From Phycisphaerales bacterium (lineage in GTDB: Bacteria; Planctomycetota; Phycisphaerae; Phycisphaerales; UBA1924): DNA of 64,000 nucleotides. The notes beneath the pieces were generated by a model. It saw only the letters and a list, made by a program, of their open reading frames with translations. It was not told the DNA's origin and did no database searches. Positions 42,596-52,600 of the stretch are shown piece by piece. Position 1 is the first letter of the stretch. Each line of letters starts with the position of its first letter. The DNA is taken from contig RECY01000023.1 in the NCBI GenBank assembly GCA_007693785.1, positions 1 through 64,000 of the forward strand, in the 5' to 3' direction. Made by a program: the position numbers and the translations under genes.

Positions 42596-43783
42596 TCAGT
42601 CTCCGTCCGGCGTGAGCCGCAAGAGCCGCCCGCCGACCTGATCCGTCAGCAGATAGATCCGCCCGTCCGGCCCCTGTCGCACGTCGCGGATCCGCTCCCC
42701 GAACGAGAGCGTTTCCTGCCGCGTCGCCTCGCGCCCTTCCAGCACGATCCGGCGCACCTGCTGCGAGACCAGCCCGCCCGCGAACAGATCCCCCTGCCAC
42801 TCCGGGAAAGCCTCCCCGGCATAGAACAGCAGCCCGCTGGGCGCGAGCGCGGGCGTCCACACGGCGACAGGATCGATCATGCCGTCGCGGGTGCGCTCAT
42901 CGGTGATCGGACGCCCGCTGTACTCGGTGCTATAGGTGACCTCGGGCCAGCCGTAGTTCCGCCCGGGCTTGAGAAGGTTCAACTCGTCCCCGCCGCGGGC
43001 GCCGTGCTCGCTCGACCAGACGTCGCCGGTCACCGGGTCGATCGCGAGCCCTTGGATATTGCGGTGCCCGTAGGTGTAGACGTACCGCCCGTCGTCGTCG
43101 CGCTCGATGAACGGGTTGTCCGGCGCGGCCCGCCCGTCTTCGGTGATGCGGACAACCTTGCCCAGCGTGTTCGAAAGATCCTGCGCGTTCTCGCGTGTGA
43201 GGCGTCCGCCGACGGCAACCGGCGGGTTCCCGCCGTCGCCGATCGCGACCAGGAGCGTGCCGTCCCCCAGCCAGAGCAGGCGGCTCCCGAAGTGCTGCCC
43301 GCCCGGCTTGTCCGGAGCGGCCCGGAAGATCGTCTCGACGTCCTCGAGCCGGGGCGGGTCATCGCGCACCAGCCTCCCGCGGCTCACGACCGTCCGGTTC
43401 GCCCGGGCCGAGCCCGTGCTGTGCGTGAAGTACACCAGCCCGTTCGCTGCAAACCGCGGGTGCAACGCCAGGTCCATCAACCCGCCCTGTCCGACAGGCA
43501 AAATCTCCGGCAGCCCCTCGACGTCCACCGGCTCGCGATCGCCCGCTTCCGCTTCCGCGAGCAGCAGTCGCCCGCCGCGCTCGGTGATCAGCATCGCGCC
43601 GTCCGGCAGCCACGCGACCGCCCACGGGTGCGCGAGCCCTTCGAGCACCACCTCCACGCGGTAGCCCGAAGCGGGCGGGCTCTCACCGGTGACCGGTACG
43701 GGCGTCTCAGTCGGCGGCACGAGCGCAAAGGCCGGCCCCCACGCCGGCACGAGCATCAGCGAAGCGATCAAAACTCGGCACAT
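42596..43783 (-). CDS. PQQ-dependent sugar dehydrogenase (soluble aldose dehydrogenase family)
   Basis: A 395-residue exported beta-propeller enzyme. Signal peptide CRVLIASLMLVPAWGPAFA. Family motifs are present: LAHPWAVAWLPDGAMLITER near the start, GQGGLMDLALHP, HFGSRLLWLGDGTLLVAIGD, YGHRNIQGLAIDP and SSEHGARGGDELN, which make the PQQ and calcium sites of the glucose/sorbosone dehydrogenase family (YliI type). It would oxidise aldoses in the periplasm. The ATG at 43783 is chosen to give the signal peptide. Last gene of a possible minus-strand run with the sulfur genes at 43830 and 44436, though the functional link is unclear. Confidence 0.85.
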   Translation of the reverse strand: MCRVLIASLMLVPAWGPAFALVPPTETPVPVTGESPPASGYRVEVVLEGLAHPWAVAWLPDGAMLITERGGRLLLAEAEAGDREPVDVEGLPEILPVGQGGLMDLALHPRFAANGLVYFTHSTGSARANRTVVSRGRLVRDDPPRLEDVETIFRAAPDKPGGQHFGSRLLWLGDGTLLVAIGDGGNPPVAVGGRLTRENAQDLSNTLGKVVRITEDGRAAPDNPFIERDDDGRYVYTYGHRNIQGLAIDPVTGDVWSSEHGARGGDELNLLKPGRNYGWPEVTYSTEYSGRPITDERTRDGMIDPVAVWTPALAPSGLLFYAGEAFPEWQGDLFAGGLVSQQVRRIVLEGREATRQETLSFGERIRDVRQGPDGRIYLLTDQVGGRLLRLTPDGD

Positions 43784-43829
43784 ACCCCATCCTACGGCCC
43801 ACATCCCGCCCCCACCCCGCCGAACGCCC

Positions 43830-44408
43830 TCACGCCTTGTTCCAAGGCATCCGCCCCAGCAGCACCGCCATCCCGCACCACCCCGACGCGCCCGCGAACA
43901 CCAGCCCCGCCCCCACAAAGCCCGCAATCGCAAGGAACCACCCCGACACCAGCACCCCGAGCACCACGCCCAGCACCACCAGCGAACCCGCAACGATCTG
44001 CACCTGACGCATGATCGACACGCGACGACGCCCCCCGGGCTTCACCGTCGCCAACCCCGCCGACTTCCAAGCCTCGATCCCGCCCAGCATGTGCAACGCG
44101 TGCTCACCCGTCGCCGCGAAACGCTCGGCCGCCTGCGCCGAACGCTTCCCCGAGCGACAGTGAAACACCACCCGTCCGCCAGCACCCATCTCACGCACCG
44201 CCGAAGCATCCAACGAGGACAGCGGCATCGACGTCGCCCCCTCGATCCGCTCCTCGGCGTGCTCGAAATCCTCGCGCACGTCGATCAGCGCCGCCTTGCC
44301 CGCCGCGAGCCACCCCGCGACCACACTCGCCTCCACGCCCGACACCCCGCCGCCCGGAACGCCCCGCTCGCCCGCGCCCGTATCCAAATCCGTGCTCGCC
44401 GCCGACAT
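43830..44408 (-). CDS. Rhodanese with DUF2892 membrane anchor (YgaP-like)
   Basis: A 192-residue sulfurtransferase. Rhodanese domain ~20-115 with LIDVREDFEHAEERIEGATS and active-site Cys in FHCRSGKRSA. Two C-terminal hydrophobic helices (VAGSLVVLGVVLGVLVSGWF, AIAGFVGAGLVFAGASGWCG) form the DUF2892 part, as in E. coli YgaP. It moves persulfide sulfur at the inner membrane face. GGAG precedes the ATG at 44408; an ATG at 44426 is also possible. It follows the persulfide dioxygenase-rhodanese gene by about 30 bp, forming a sulfide-oxidation operon. Confidence 0.88.
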   Translation of the reverse strand: MSAASTDLDTGAGERGVPGGGVSGVEASVVAGWLAAGKAALIDVREDFEHAEERIEGATSMPLSSLDASAVREMGAGGRVVFHCRSGKRSAQAAERFAATGEHALHMLGGIEAWKSAGLATVKPGGRRRVSIMRQVQIVAGSLVVLGVVLGVLVSGWFLAIAGFVGAGLVFAGASGWCGMAVLLGRMPWNKA

Positions 44409-44435
44409 GCCACACGCTCCATTCATCCCGCCGGT

Positions 44436-45869
44436 TCAGCGCTCGACCGGCTGCGACTTCGCCCACGCGCCGAACCCGCCTTGAAGGTTGACCACCCGAC
44501 GCCCCATGCGTTGCAGATACGCCGACGCGCGAGCCGAGCGCACCCCACCCTGACAATGCACCAGCAGCACCCCGTCCCCCAACGGGACCTCGTCCATCCG
44601 ATCCGCCAGTCGCGTGTGCGCGATGTTCGTCGAGCCGGCGATCCGCGACGCGTCGTGCTCGGTCTTGCGCCGGACATCCAGCACACGCACGCCGCCCTCA
44701 ACCATCCCCGCAGCCGTCTCGACGCCCACTTCCTCGATCTGCGCCAGGCGACCGCCCGCCTCGGCGTAGCCCGCAACCGCTTCCGGCGGGCACCACCCCT
44801 CGATCCGGTCCAGGCCGATCCGCACCAGGTCGCGCACCGCCTCCTCAAGCCGCGACGCCTCCACGACCAGCACGATCGCCTCGTCCGCACGCACCAGCGA
44901 GCCCGCGTCGGTATTGAACGAGCGGCTCAGCGGCATCGACAACGCACCCGGCACGTGACCGTCCCGGAACGACGCCCACTCCCGCGTGTCCAGCAACGCG
45001 ACCGAACCCGTGTCCAGCGCGCCCAGCTCCGCAGACGTGAGCTCACGCGTATCCGGCAAGCCCCCCAGCACACGCGGGCCTTCCTTGTTCACACGCTTCA
45101 TCGTCGCGAAATACAGCGGCGGCTCCGGCTGCCCGCTCAGAATGAACGCCACAAACCCACGCTCGTCGCCGGCCGCTCGGATCGCCGGGTTGAACCGTCG
45201 CTCATACCCCATCGTGCTCGTCGGCACACCGCCGAGCGCCTTCCCGCACGCGCTCCCCGCCCCGTGACCGGGCCAGACCTGCACAAAGTCCGGCACGCTC
45301 TCCAACTTGCGCACCGTCGCAAACAGACGACGCGCCGAGGGCTCCATCGCCCCCGACTGACCGGCCGCCGACTCGAGCAGGTCCGGACGCCCGAGATCCC
45401 CCACGAACACAAAATCGCCCGTCGCCATCCCGATCGGCTCGCTCGCGCCCGCGCCCAGATCGGTCACCAGATAGCTCAGGTGCTCCGGCGTGTGCCCCGG
45501 CGTGTGCACCGCCCGCAGCTCGATATTTCCCACGCGGAACGTGTCCCCGTCGCGCAGCACGCGGTGCGCGTAGCTCCCCCCGCCGAGCTTCTGATCCAGC
45601 CACTGCGACGACCACTCGTCCCCGCCCTCACCCGAGACGTACACCGTCGCACCCGTCCGCTCGCCCATCTCCCGCGCGCCGGACACAAAGTCCGCGTGAA
45701 TATGCGTCTCGGCGACCGCTGTCACCCGCAGCCCGTGCTCGCGAGCCAGCTCGATGTACCGGTCCACGTCGCGCTCCGGGTCGATGACGATCGCCTCGCC
45801 AGTCTTCTGGCACCCGATCAGGTACGCCGCCTGCGCGAGCTTCTCGTCGTACACCAGACGCATGAACAT
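44436..45869 (-). CDS. Persulfide dioxygenase-rhodanese fusion (MBL fold plus two rhodanese domains)
   Basis: A 477-residue enzyme. Residues 1-250 are an ETHE1-like metallo-beta-lactamase domain: ETHIHADFVSGARE with H56, H58 and D60, HTPGHTPEHLSY, FVGDLGRPDL, WPGHGAGSACGKA. It oxidises glutathione persulfide to sulfite. Two rhodanese domains follow: the first (VALLDTREWASFRDGHVPGA) lacks an obvious active-site Cys, the second has VHCQGGVRSA with the catalytic Cys. The middle rhodanese is probably structural. GGGAGG lies six bases before the ATG. Head of an operon with the membrane rhodanese; part of sulfide detoxification. Confidence 0.92.
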   Translation of the reverse strand: MFMRLVYDEKLAQAAYLIGCQKTGEAIVIDPERDVDRYIELAREHGLRVTAVAETHIHADFVSGAREMGERTGATVYVSGEGGDEWSSQWLDQKLGGGSYAHRVLRDGDTFRVGNIELRAVHTPGHTPEHLSYLVTDLGAGASEPIGMATGDFVFVGDLGRPDLLESAAGQSGAMEPSARRLFATVRKLESVPDFVQVWPGHGAGSACGKALGGVPTSTMGYERRFNPAIRAAGDERGFVAFILSGQPEPPLYFATMKRVNKEGPRVLGGLPDTRELTSAELGALDTGSVALLDTREWASFRDGHVPGALSMPLSRSFNTDAGSLVRADEAIVLVVEASRLEEAVRDLVRIGLDRIEGWCPPEAVAGYAEAGGRLAQIEEVGVETAAGMVEGGVRVLDVRRKTEHDASRIAGSTNIAHTRLADRMDEVPLGDGVLLVHCQGGVRSARASAYLQRMGRRVVNLQGGFGAWAKSQPVER

Positions 45870-45977
45870 GCCGCCCTCCCCTTTCTCACCCGCCCGCGAA
45901 CCCGGGCGGAACGCCCCGCACGCGAGCCGTGCATTCTTTCACGCAACCCACCCGCGAGTTCGACCTACCCTAGCCGC

Positions 45978-47252
45978 ATGAGCCCCATCCCCGAGAACGA
46001 GCGTGCCCTCCACGAGCGCTGGCTCTTCGAGCTGACCCAGATCCCGACCGTCGCAGGGCGGGAAGACCGCGTCGAACGCTGGATCGAGGCCTGGGTCGCC
46101 GAGCGCCCGGACCTGGCCTGCACGCGCGACGAAGCCGGGAACATGATTGTGCGGCCCCGAGAAACATGGGGTGCCGCGAACGCCTCGCCCGCCGCCCCCG
46201 TCTGGTTCACGGCCCACCTCGACCACCCCGCCTTTGTCGTCAGCAACCCCGCCCCGCCCGCCGACACCAGCCCCGACCCGCGCCGCATCGAGTTGACCTT
46301 CCGAGGCGGGGTCATGGACGACTACTTCCCCGGCGCGCGCATCGAAGCCTTCACGGCCGACGACCGGCGCTTCGAGGGCACGATCGACGCCAAGCTCGAT
46401 GACGACACCCCGCCCCCCGCCGGCTTCAAGCGGTACGCCGTGACGCTCGACGAGGCGCACGGCGGCGCGCTGGCCGTCGGCGACGTCGCACGCTGGCTCT
46501 TCCCACGGGCCGAGACAATCGACGGGTGCATCCACACCGACGCGTGCGACGACCTCGCCGCGGCCGCCGCCGCCCTCGGCGCGATGGACGTCCTCCGCCG
46601 CCTCCACCGCGAGGGCGAGGCGGGCGAGAAACCGGGCGACGTGCGACTGCTCTTCACACGGGCCGAGGAAATCGGGTTCGTCGGCGCCATCGGCGCAACC
46701 AAGCTCGGGACGCTCCCGCCCGGCTCGAAGGTGATCGCGCTGGAGAACAGCCGCAGCTTCGACGACTCGCCGATCGGCGGCGGGCCGATCGTCCGCGTGG
46801 GGGATCGGATCTCGACGTTCAGCCCCTCGCTGACCGGGGCCGTCGCGCAGCGCGCCGAGGACATCGCCGGCGGGAGCGCGCACGTGCTGGCGATCCAGAA
46901 GCAGAGCGACGCACCGGCCTGGCGCTGGCAGCGCAAACTCATGGCCGGCGGCGCCTGCGAGGCGAGCGTCTTCTGCGCCGCCGGGCTCGAGAGCACCTGC
47001 GTCTGCCTCCCGCTCGGCAACTACCACAACATGGCCGACCTCGCCGCCGCCCAGGCCGGCACCAACACCGACCCACTCCGCCCGGGACGCGAATACGTCA
47101 GCCTGAGCGACTACCGCGGGCTGGTCGACCTGCTCGTCGCGTGCGGGCAGAAGCTCGAGCCGGCCGCCAGCTTCCGCGAGCGGCTCGACAAGCTCTATGA
47201 CGAGCGCCGCTTCGTCCTCGATGAGCGCGAGCCAACGCAACCCACTCGCTGA
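45978..47252 (+). CDS. M42/M20-like zinc metallopeptidase
   Basis: A 424-residue predicted aminopeptidase. It begins ERWLFELTQIPTVAGREDRV, the usual start of these peptidases. Metal-ligand segments are visible: FTAHLDHPAFVV (His/Asp), TDACDDLAAAAAAL (Asp), FTRAEEIGFVGA (Glu-Glu) and IALENSRSF. An inserted domain about 85-165 fits the M42 lid. The ATG at 45978 is the first with this start; the same frame is open far upstream by chance, antisense to the sulfur genes. Divergent from the persulfide dioxygenase gene. Confidence 0.85.
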   Translation: MSPIPENERALHERWLFELTQIPTVAGREDRVERWIEAWVAERPDLACTRDEAGNMIVRPRETWGAANASPAAPVWFTAHLDHPAFVVSNPAPPADTSPDPRRIELTFRGGVMDDYFPGARIEAFTADDRRFEGTIDAKLDDDTPPPAGFKRYAVTLDEAHGGALAVGDVARWLFPRAETIDGCIHTDACDDLAAAAAALGAMDVLRRLHREGEAGEKPGDVRLLFTRAEEIGFVGAIGATKLGTLPPGSKVIALENSRSFDDSPIGGGPIVRVGDRISTFSPSLTGAVAQRAEDIAGGSAHVLAIQKQSDAPAWRWQRKLMAGGACEASVFCAAGLESTCVCLPLGNYHNMADLAAAQAGTNTDPLRPGREYVSLSDYRGLVDLLVACGQKLEPAASFRERLDKLYDERRFVLDEREPTQPTR

Positions 47253-47289
47253 ACCGCACCGACCCGTCCGCCCGCCGTCTCGCCACGCC

Positions 47290-48369
47290 TCACCGCCCGC
47301 GACCCAGCAAATCGAACGACTCCGGCGGATGAGGCACCAGCACCACCACAACCTTCAACCGACCCGCCCCCGCACGACCACCCGGCCCCAACGAACGCAA
47401 CATCGCCTCACCAAGCGTCGGCGGGCCCACAAGCTCTGGCCCGAACACGCCCAGCACCGGCGCCTCGTCCTCCCCCGCCCACACGTCCTCACCGCCCCGC
47501 GCATCCCCGCCATCCGGATCACCCTCCGGCCCCACCGCGCTGCGCAACGCGCGCAACGCCTCCTGCTGCGCCAGCACCGAAGGCGGCGGCGTCGGCGCGG
47601 GCAACGATGACCAGTCCACCTCCGGCGACTCCGGCACCAGCAAGTACGCCATCGCACGCTCGGATCGAAACGACGACCGCAAACCACCGAACGCGATCCC
47701 CTCCGACCAACCCGGGCCGCGAGGCTCGTCCTCCAAACGACGCGACCACAACGCCAGGTGCGACGTCTCGTCGCTCGCCATCGACGGAGCCGCGAGCTGC
47801 GGCGTCAACTCCACGCGCAACCCCGCAGACCCCTCGGGCGACGACGCCGGCGACGCCCAGCTCCGCGCCAACAACCGGAATCGTCCCTGCGGCACCCGGA
47901 ACAAACCATCGCTCAAACGCACCGTCACACCCGAAGACAGACGCGGCCCCCCCGCGATCTCCGTCCACTCCGGCAACGCGCCGTGCCAGATCGAACGCGC
48001 CGGACCCGCCATCGGCAGCGACGCCTGCAACGCGTCCAACGCCTCGACGGGCACCGCCACCACGCGCAACCCGCTCCGAGACCACGCCTCGCGCACGCCG
48101 TCCGCCCAAGGCACCGGACGCGACGACGCCGACGCGAGCGCCGGGCCCAACGCCCCCCACCCGTCGTCCACCACCCACCAGCGGACCTCAAGCCCCCCGT
48201 GCCGAAGCTCCGTAAACGGCGCCACCGTCGTCGTCCCCTCGCCGAGCGGCGAAACCCCCGAAGCCCCGCAACCCCAGAGCGCCCCGACGCACGCACCCAC
48301 CGCCGCCAAGCTCAGGAGCCGGGCTCGGACGCGGGCGCGCGAGCGGGCTGGGGCGAAGACGCAAGGCAT
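47290..48369 (-). CDS. Hypothetical lipoprotein
   Basis: A 359-residue protein with an N-terminal signal ending in a lipobox (ALWGC, Cys34), so it should be membrane-anchored. The mature part has strand-rich segments (GLEVRWWVVDDGWGALGPAL, RLSDGLFRVPQGRFRLLARS) and an acidic Gly/Glu-rich stretch near 290-320. I recognise no domain. It lies 60 bp downstream of the LOG-family gene on the same strand and may be co-transcribed. Confidence 0.65.
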   Translation of the reverse strand: MPCVFAPARSRARVRARLLSLAAVGACVGALWGCGASGVSPLGEGTTTVAPFTELRHGGLEVRWWVVDDGWGALGPALASASSRPVPWADGVREAWSRSGLRVVAVPVEALDALQASLPMAGPARSIWHGALPEWTEIAGGPRLSSGVTVRLSDGLFRVPQGRFRLLARSWASPASSPEGSAGLRVELTPQLAAPSMASDETSHLALWSRRLEDEPRGPGWSEGIAFGGLRSSFRSERAMAYLLVPESPEVDWSSLPAPTPPPSVLAQQEALRALRSAVGPEGDPDGGDARGGEDVWAGEDEAPVLGVFGPELVGPPTLGEAMLRSLGPGGRAGAGRLKVVVVLVPHPPESFDLLGRGR

Positions 48370-48433
48370 GGGGTTCGGTCCGGGGCGGGCGCGGGACGGT
48401 TCCCTCCGGGCGAGCCGACCCCGCCGGCTCGGC

Positions 48434-49612
48434 TCAAGCCGGGTCGAAATCGTTGATGCGGTCGATGAGCGCGCGCACGAGCCCGAAGTCCCGGCGCGTG
48501 TGCGTGAACGCGAGCCGCGGGAGCTCCAGGTGGTCGTCCTCCACCTCATACGCCCCACGCTGCTCGATCGTCCCCCGCGCGATCAGACTCTTGAATTCTT
48601 TCGCCAGCTCCGCCACGTCGTCGTCCCGAAGGCCCTTGTGCAGGCGGATCACCAGGTCGTCACGCACATACCGCGACGAGTGATAGTTGCGGTAAAACCG
48701 CCGGATATGCTCGGCCGCCTCCCGAGGATCCGTAAAGATCTTGTAGAGGTGCAGGTCGTCCTCCGAGATCATCCCCTGCTCGAGCAGGCTCTTGCGCACA
48801 AAGTTGTCAAAGTGCTGCCAGTACGTCCCGCCCTCGTGCTCCACGCACACGATCGGGATCATGCTCGCCTTGCCCGTCTGGATCAGGGTCAGCGTCTCGT
48901 ACGCCTCGTCGAGCGTCCCGAACCCGCCCGGGAAGAGCGCCACCGCCTCCGCCTGGCTCAGGAACATCAGCTTCCGTGTGAAAAAATACCGAAAGTTGAT
49001 CAGCTTCTCGTCGCCCGCGATCACGTCGTTCGCCGTCGTCTCGAACGGCAGGCGGATCGCGACACCGAAGCTCGCCTGACGACCCGGCCCCTCGTGACCC
49101 GCCTTCATGATCCCGTCGCCCGCCCCCGTGATCACCATCCAGCCCGTCTCCGCCATCTGCTTGCCAAACTCCACCGCCGACTTGTAATCCGGGTGGTCCG
49201 GGTGCGTCCGCGCCGAGCCGAAGATCGTCACCTTGTGCGGCTCCGGGTACTGCCCGAACACCCGGTACGCGTACCGCAATTCCTTCACCGCCGCCGTGAT
49301 CAGCTTCAGCTCGCCCGTCTCCCGACCGTCCGGCAGCAGCTTCAGCCCCGCCGTCATCAGTTCCTTCACAAGCCGCACCTGGAAGTCCGACTGCTCGGAG
49401 CCGTCGAGGTGCGCCGCGCCCACCCCCCGGACCAGATCCTCGATCACCCGCTGCACGTCCTCGGAATCCGCCCGCTTCTGCTCGGGAAGCTCCGGCGGCG
49501 CCGCCGACTCGTCACGCAACTGCGACGACTCGGGCGGGTTCAACTCCACCCGGTTCGGCTGGGATCCGTGCGGCTCGGAACGGCTGCGGTCTGACGCGTC
49601 GGGCACAGGCAT
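48434..49612 (-). CDS. LOG-family (TIGR00730-like) nucleotide phosphoribohydrolase-type protein
   Basis: A 392-residue protein. An N-terminal disordered part (~1-40) and a helical segment precede a Rossmann LOG domain: VTIFGSARTHPDHPDY, MVITGAGDGIMKAGHEG and the signature PGGFGTLDEAYETLTLIQTG. LOG proteins cleave cytokinin-type or other nucleoside monophosphates to a base and ribose 5-phosphate; many bacterial ones were mis-named lysine decarboxylases. The longer form with a C-terminal extension is frequent in planctomycetes and actinobacteria. The ATG at 49612 is preceded by GAGGGAG. It follows the large AsmA-like gene by 28 bp. Confidence 0.87.
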   Translation of the reverse strand: MPVPDASDRSRSEPHGSQPNRVELNPPESSQLRDESAAPPELPEQKRADSEDVQRVIEDLVRGVGAAHLDGSEQSDFQVRLVKELMTAGLKLLPDGRETGELKLITAAVKELRYAYRVFGQYPEPHKVTIFGSARTHPDHPDYKSAVEFGKQMAETGWMVITGAGDGIMKAGHEGPGRQASFGVAIRLPFETTANDVIAGDEKLINFRYFFTRKLMFLSQAEAVALFPGGFGTLDEAYETLTLIQTGKASMIPIVCVEHEGGTYWQHFDNFVRKSLLEQGMISEDDLHLYKIFTDPREAAEHIRRFYRNYHSSRYVRDDLVIRLHKGLRDDDVAELAKEFKSLIARGTIEQRGAYEVEDDHLELPRLAFTHTRRDFGLVRALIDRINDFDPA

Positions 49613-49640
49613 ACTCCCTCTCCTAAATCCATCGTGGGCT

Positions 49641-52600
49641 TCATTCTTGACCCCCCGGACGACCCGCGACGTCCCGATCGATCCGAACCGACCGACCCGC
49701 ACGCTCCCGCGCACGCTCGGCACGCTCGCGCAGCTCCGTCAAACGACGCGACCGATCCGACTGCGGCAAACCCAGAAACCGCGTCACCATCCGGCGCGTC
49801 TGCGGGAATTGCAACAGCTCAAACTCCGGCTCACCCGGCGTCCCCGTCACACGCGTCGACACCAGCTCGTCCCGAAGATTCTCGAACACGTCGCTGATCA
49901 GCGGGATCCGGGCCTCCGCCTGCGAATTGAAACGCAGGTCCATCCGCAGCTCAGGCCAGCTCATCGTCCCGTACCCCAGCACACGAACGCTCCGGCTGAA
50001 CGCCGACAGATCCTCGAAAACAATCCGACCGTTCTGCAAGTAAAAATCCGCCTGCGCGAAATCGATCGGCTCGTTCGTCGGCAACCGAAAATTGCTCACC
50101 TCGATCAGACGCACCGCCAGCGGCAGGCTCAACACCCGACCGCCGAACACACGCACGATCCCACGCCCGCTCGCCGCCTCCGGCTCACCCGCGAACCCGC
50201 GGAAGCCCAGCTCCGCGTCGATCCGCCCCCGGCTCTCATCCGGCACCCCACGCCCACCGTTCAGCGGGTCACCCTCCAGATCCAGCTCACCCGCCAGCGG
50301 GATCCACGTCTCCCCCCGCTCCGCCCGCGCGACACGCTCGGCCTCAACCCGCAGCTCCTCCACCACCGGCGCCAGACGAACACCCGACAGCCGCACCTCG
50401 CCCTCCACCGCGACACGCCCGTCCGCCTGCGTGTCCGTCCGAGCCTCCACGCTGACCCGCCCCCCGTGACAGTCGGCCGTACACAGCGGGATCAACGTCG
50501 GGAGCGGGCCCGCCGCGTCCGACCCCCCCGCCAGACGCGCGCGCGCATCGGTCAGCCCGACCCCGCCGTACCGCAAGCTCGACGCCAGCACGTCCATCGA
50601 CCAACGCCCGCGATCCTGCGCCGGGTCCCGCTCCACGAAGAAACGGGCCGACAATTCCGCCTCCGCGATCGGCAACCCGATCACCATCGACAGATCGCCC
50701 GCGCGCAGCAGCCCGCTCACCGTCGCCTTCGGCTCCGGGGCCGCCTCGTCCGCCACGTCCGGGCCCCGCGCCAGCAACAGCTCCCCGTCGGTCACCGACC
50801 ACGTGCCCCGAGGATCCATCTCCAATGTCTCGATGATCTCGATCAGCTCGTCGGCCAACAGCGAACGCAGGTCCGACGACAGCCCGTCGCTCCGCACGCT
50901 GAACCGCACCCGCGTCTCCGCCGCCCCGTCCTCACTCGCCAGCCAGAGCCCGCTCGCCGCACCCCCCCACGTCGGCGCCTCGCCCCGCAGGTTCACAAAC
51001 TGCGCCTCCCCGGGCCCGAACACCACCGACCCCTCGATCGGGTGAAACCGCACGATCTCCTCGCCCCGTGTGAACGCGAACGACTCCGGCCACACCACCC
51101 CGCGCACGATCGGCTTCGGCGGCGCCTCCGCCGGCGCACGACCGATCGGCGCACGCTCCGGACGCAGCTCCACCTCCGCGCGGAACGCCCCGAACGGCTC
51201 GTGACGGTCGTAATACGACAACAGCTCCCGCGCCTCGCCCGCCAGCAACGCACCCCGCACCAGGCTCGAGCCCGCGTCGCCGTCCTCCAACACGATCCTC
51301 AGCACCGCCTCGTCGTCATCGGTCCCGACCCCCCCCGCGCCCGTGCCGCCCGCGGGCGACGGCGTGATCACCAACGCCCCATCCAGCCGCGCATACCCCG
51401 CGGGCGAGCCGTCGTGACGGATCGGGCCCCGCAGCGCGTACAGGTGCGCCAACCCCAGCCCCCCCGGGTCCACGTCCACCAGCACCACCCCGCCGTCGGC
51501 GTCCATCCGGACGCGACCTTCCAGCAGGTCGATCTCCACGCCGCGCAGACGCGTGAGCGCCGCCTCCACCCGCGGCGCCTCGCCGAGCACCCCCGACACC
51601 CGAACCCCCGCGTGCGCCACGCCCAACGGGCGGTACAACCCCCGCGCCTCGCGCATCGCCGACGAGCCGTCCGGCGAAAACACGCCCACCAGGTCCTCGA
51701 ACGGCGCCGCCAGGTCCGCGTCGTCGCCCTCGACAAAGACCTCCAGCCACCCCGGGTCCGCCTCCCCCGCCTCGGGGGTCAGCGCCTCGTCTTCCGCCGA
51801 CGCGAACCGGACCGACGCGCGCACGCCCACGCGCCCCACGTCCGAAACCTCCCGCTCGCCCGTCGCATCGATCGACGACGCCAAGCCCGACAGATCGAAC
51901 TCCAGGTCCGTCTCGCGGACATGGACGCGCCCCGCAAGATCCAGAGCGAGCCGCTCGCCAGCGCCAGCGCCGCTCGCCGGGCTCGCGGTCACCCGGGGCG
52001 CGAGCAACTCCACGTCGAAGCCGAGCCCCCCGTGCTCGCGACGACCGATCGCGACCTCCGCGTCCACCGCCCCCGCGAGGCGCAGGTTCCGCAAGATCCG
52101 GCGCACGCTTTCCTGATCCGAACCGCCCGCCTCGCCGTCCTCGCCCGGATCCGGGATCGCGTGGATCAGCCGCTCGTCGATCGGCACGTCCTGCGCGCGC
52201 ACGCGCACCGTCGGCGTCACCGGCGTCCCCTCCGGCGCATCGATCGCCAGGTCCACCACCGCATCGATCGAAGCCGAGCCCCCCAGCAGGCCCCGGAACG
52301 CCCCGCCCATCAGCTCCCCCGTGCTCCCCGCGATCCGCAGGCTCAAGTCCTCACCCACAATCGGGAGCGGGAACTGCTTGGGCAGCAGCCCGGCCTGCGC
52401 AAAATGCACGTCGATCTCATTCTCCCAAGGGCTCAGGTCGCCCTCGCGACGACGGATCCGCACGTCCACACGCCCCGACGAGCCGAGATCGAACTCCGGA
52501 GCCCGCAGGCGACGGTCGATCGTTTCCCCCTCTTCACGCAGGTGCGCCGCCGCCCCGGGCGCGGGGTCCCGCGCCAGCTCCGCCCGCACCTCCGCCCGTC

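Noticed and set aside
43689-45977. Plus-strand extension of the M42-like peptidase frame
   Set aside because: Antisense to three genes with clear domains; the peptidase's conserved start is at 45978.
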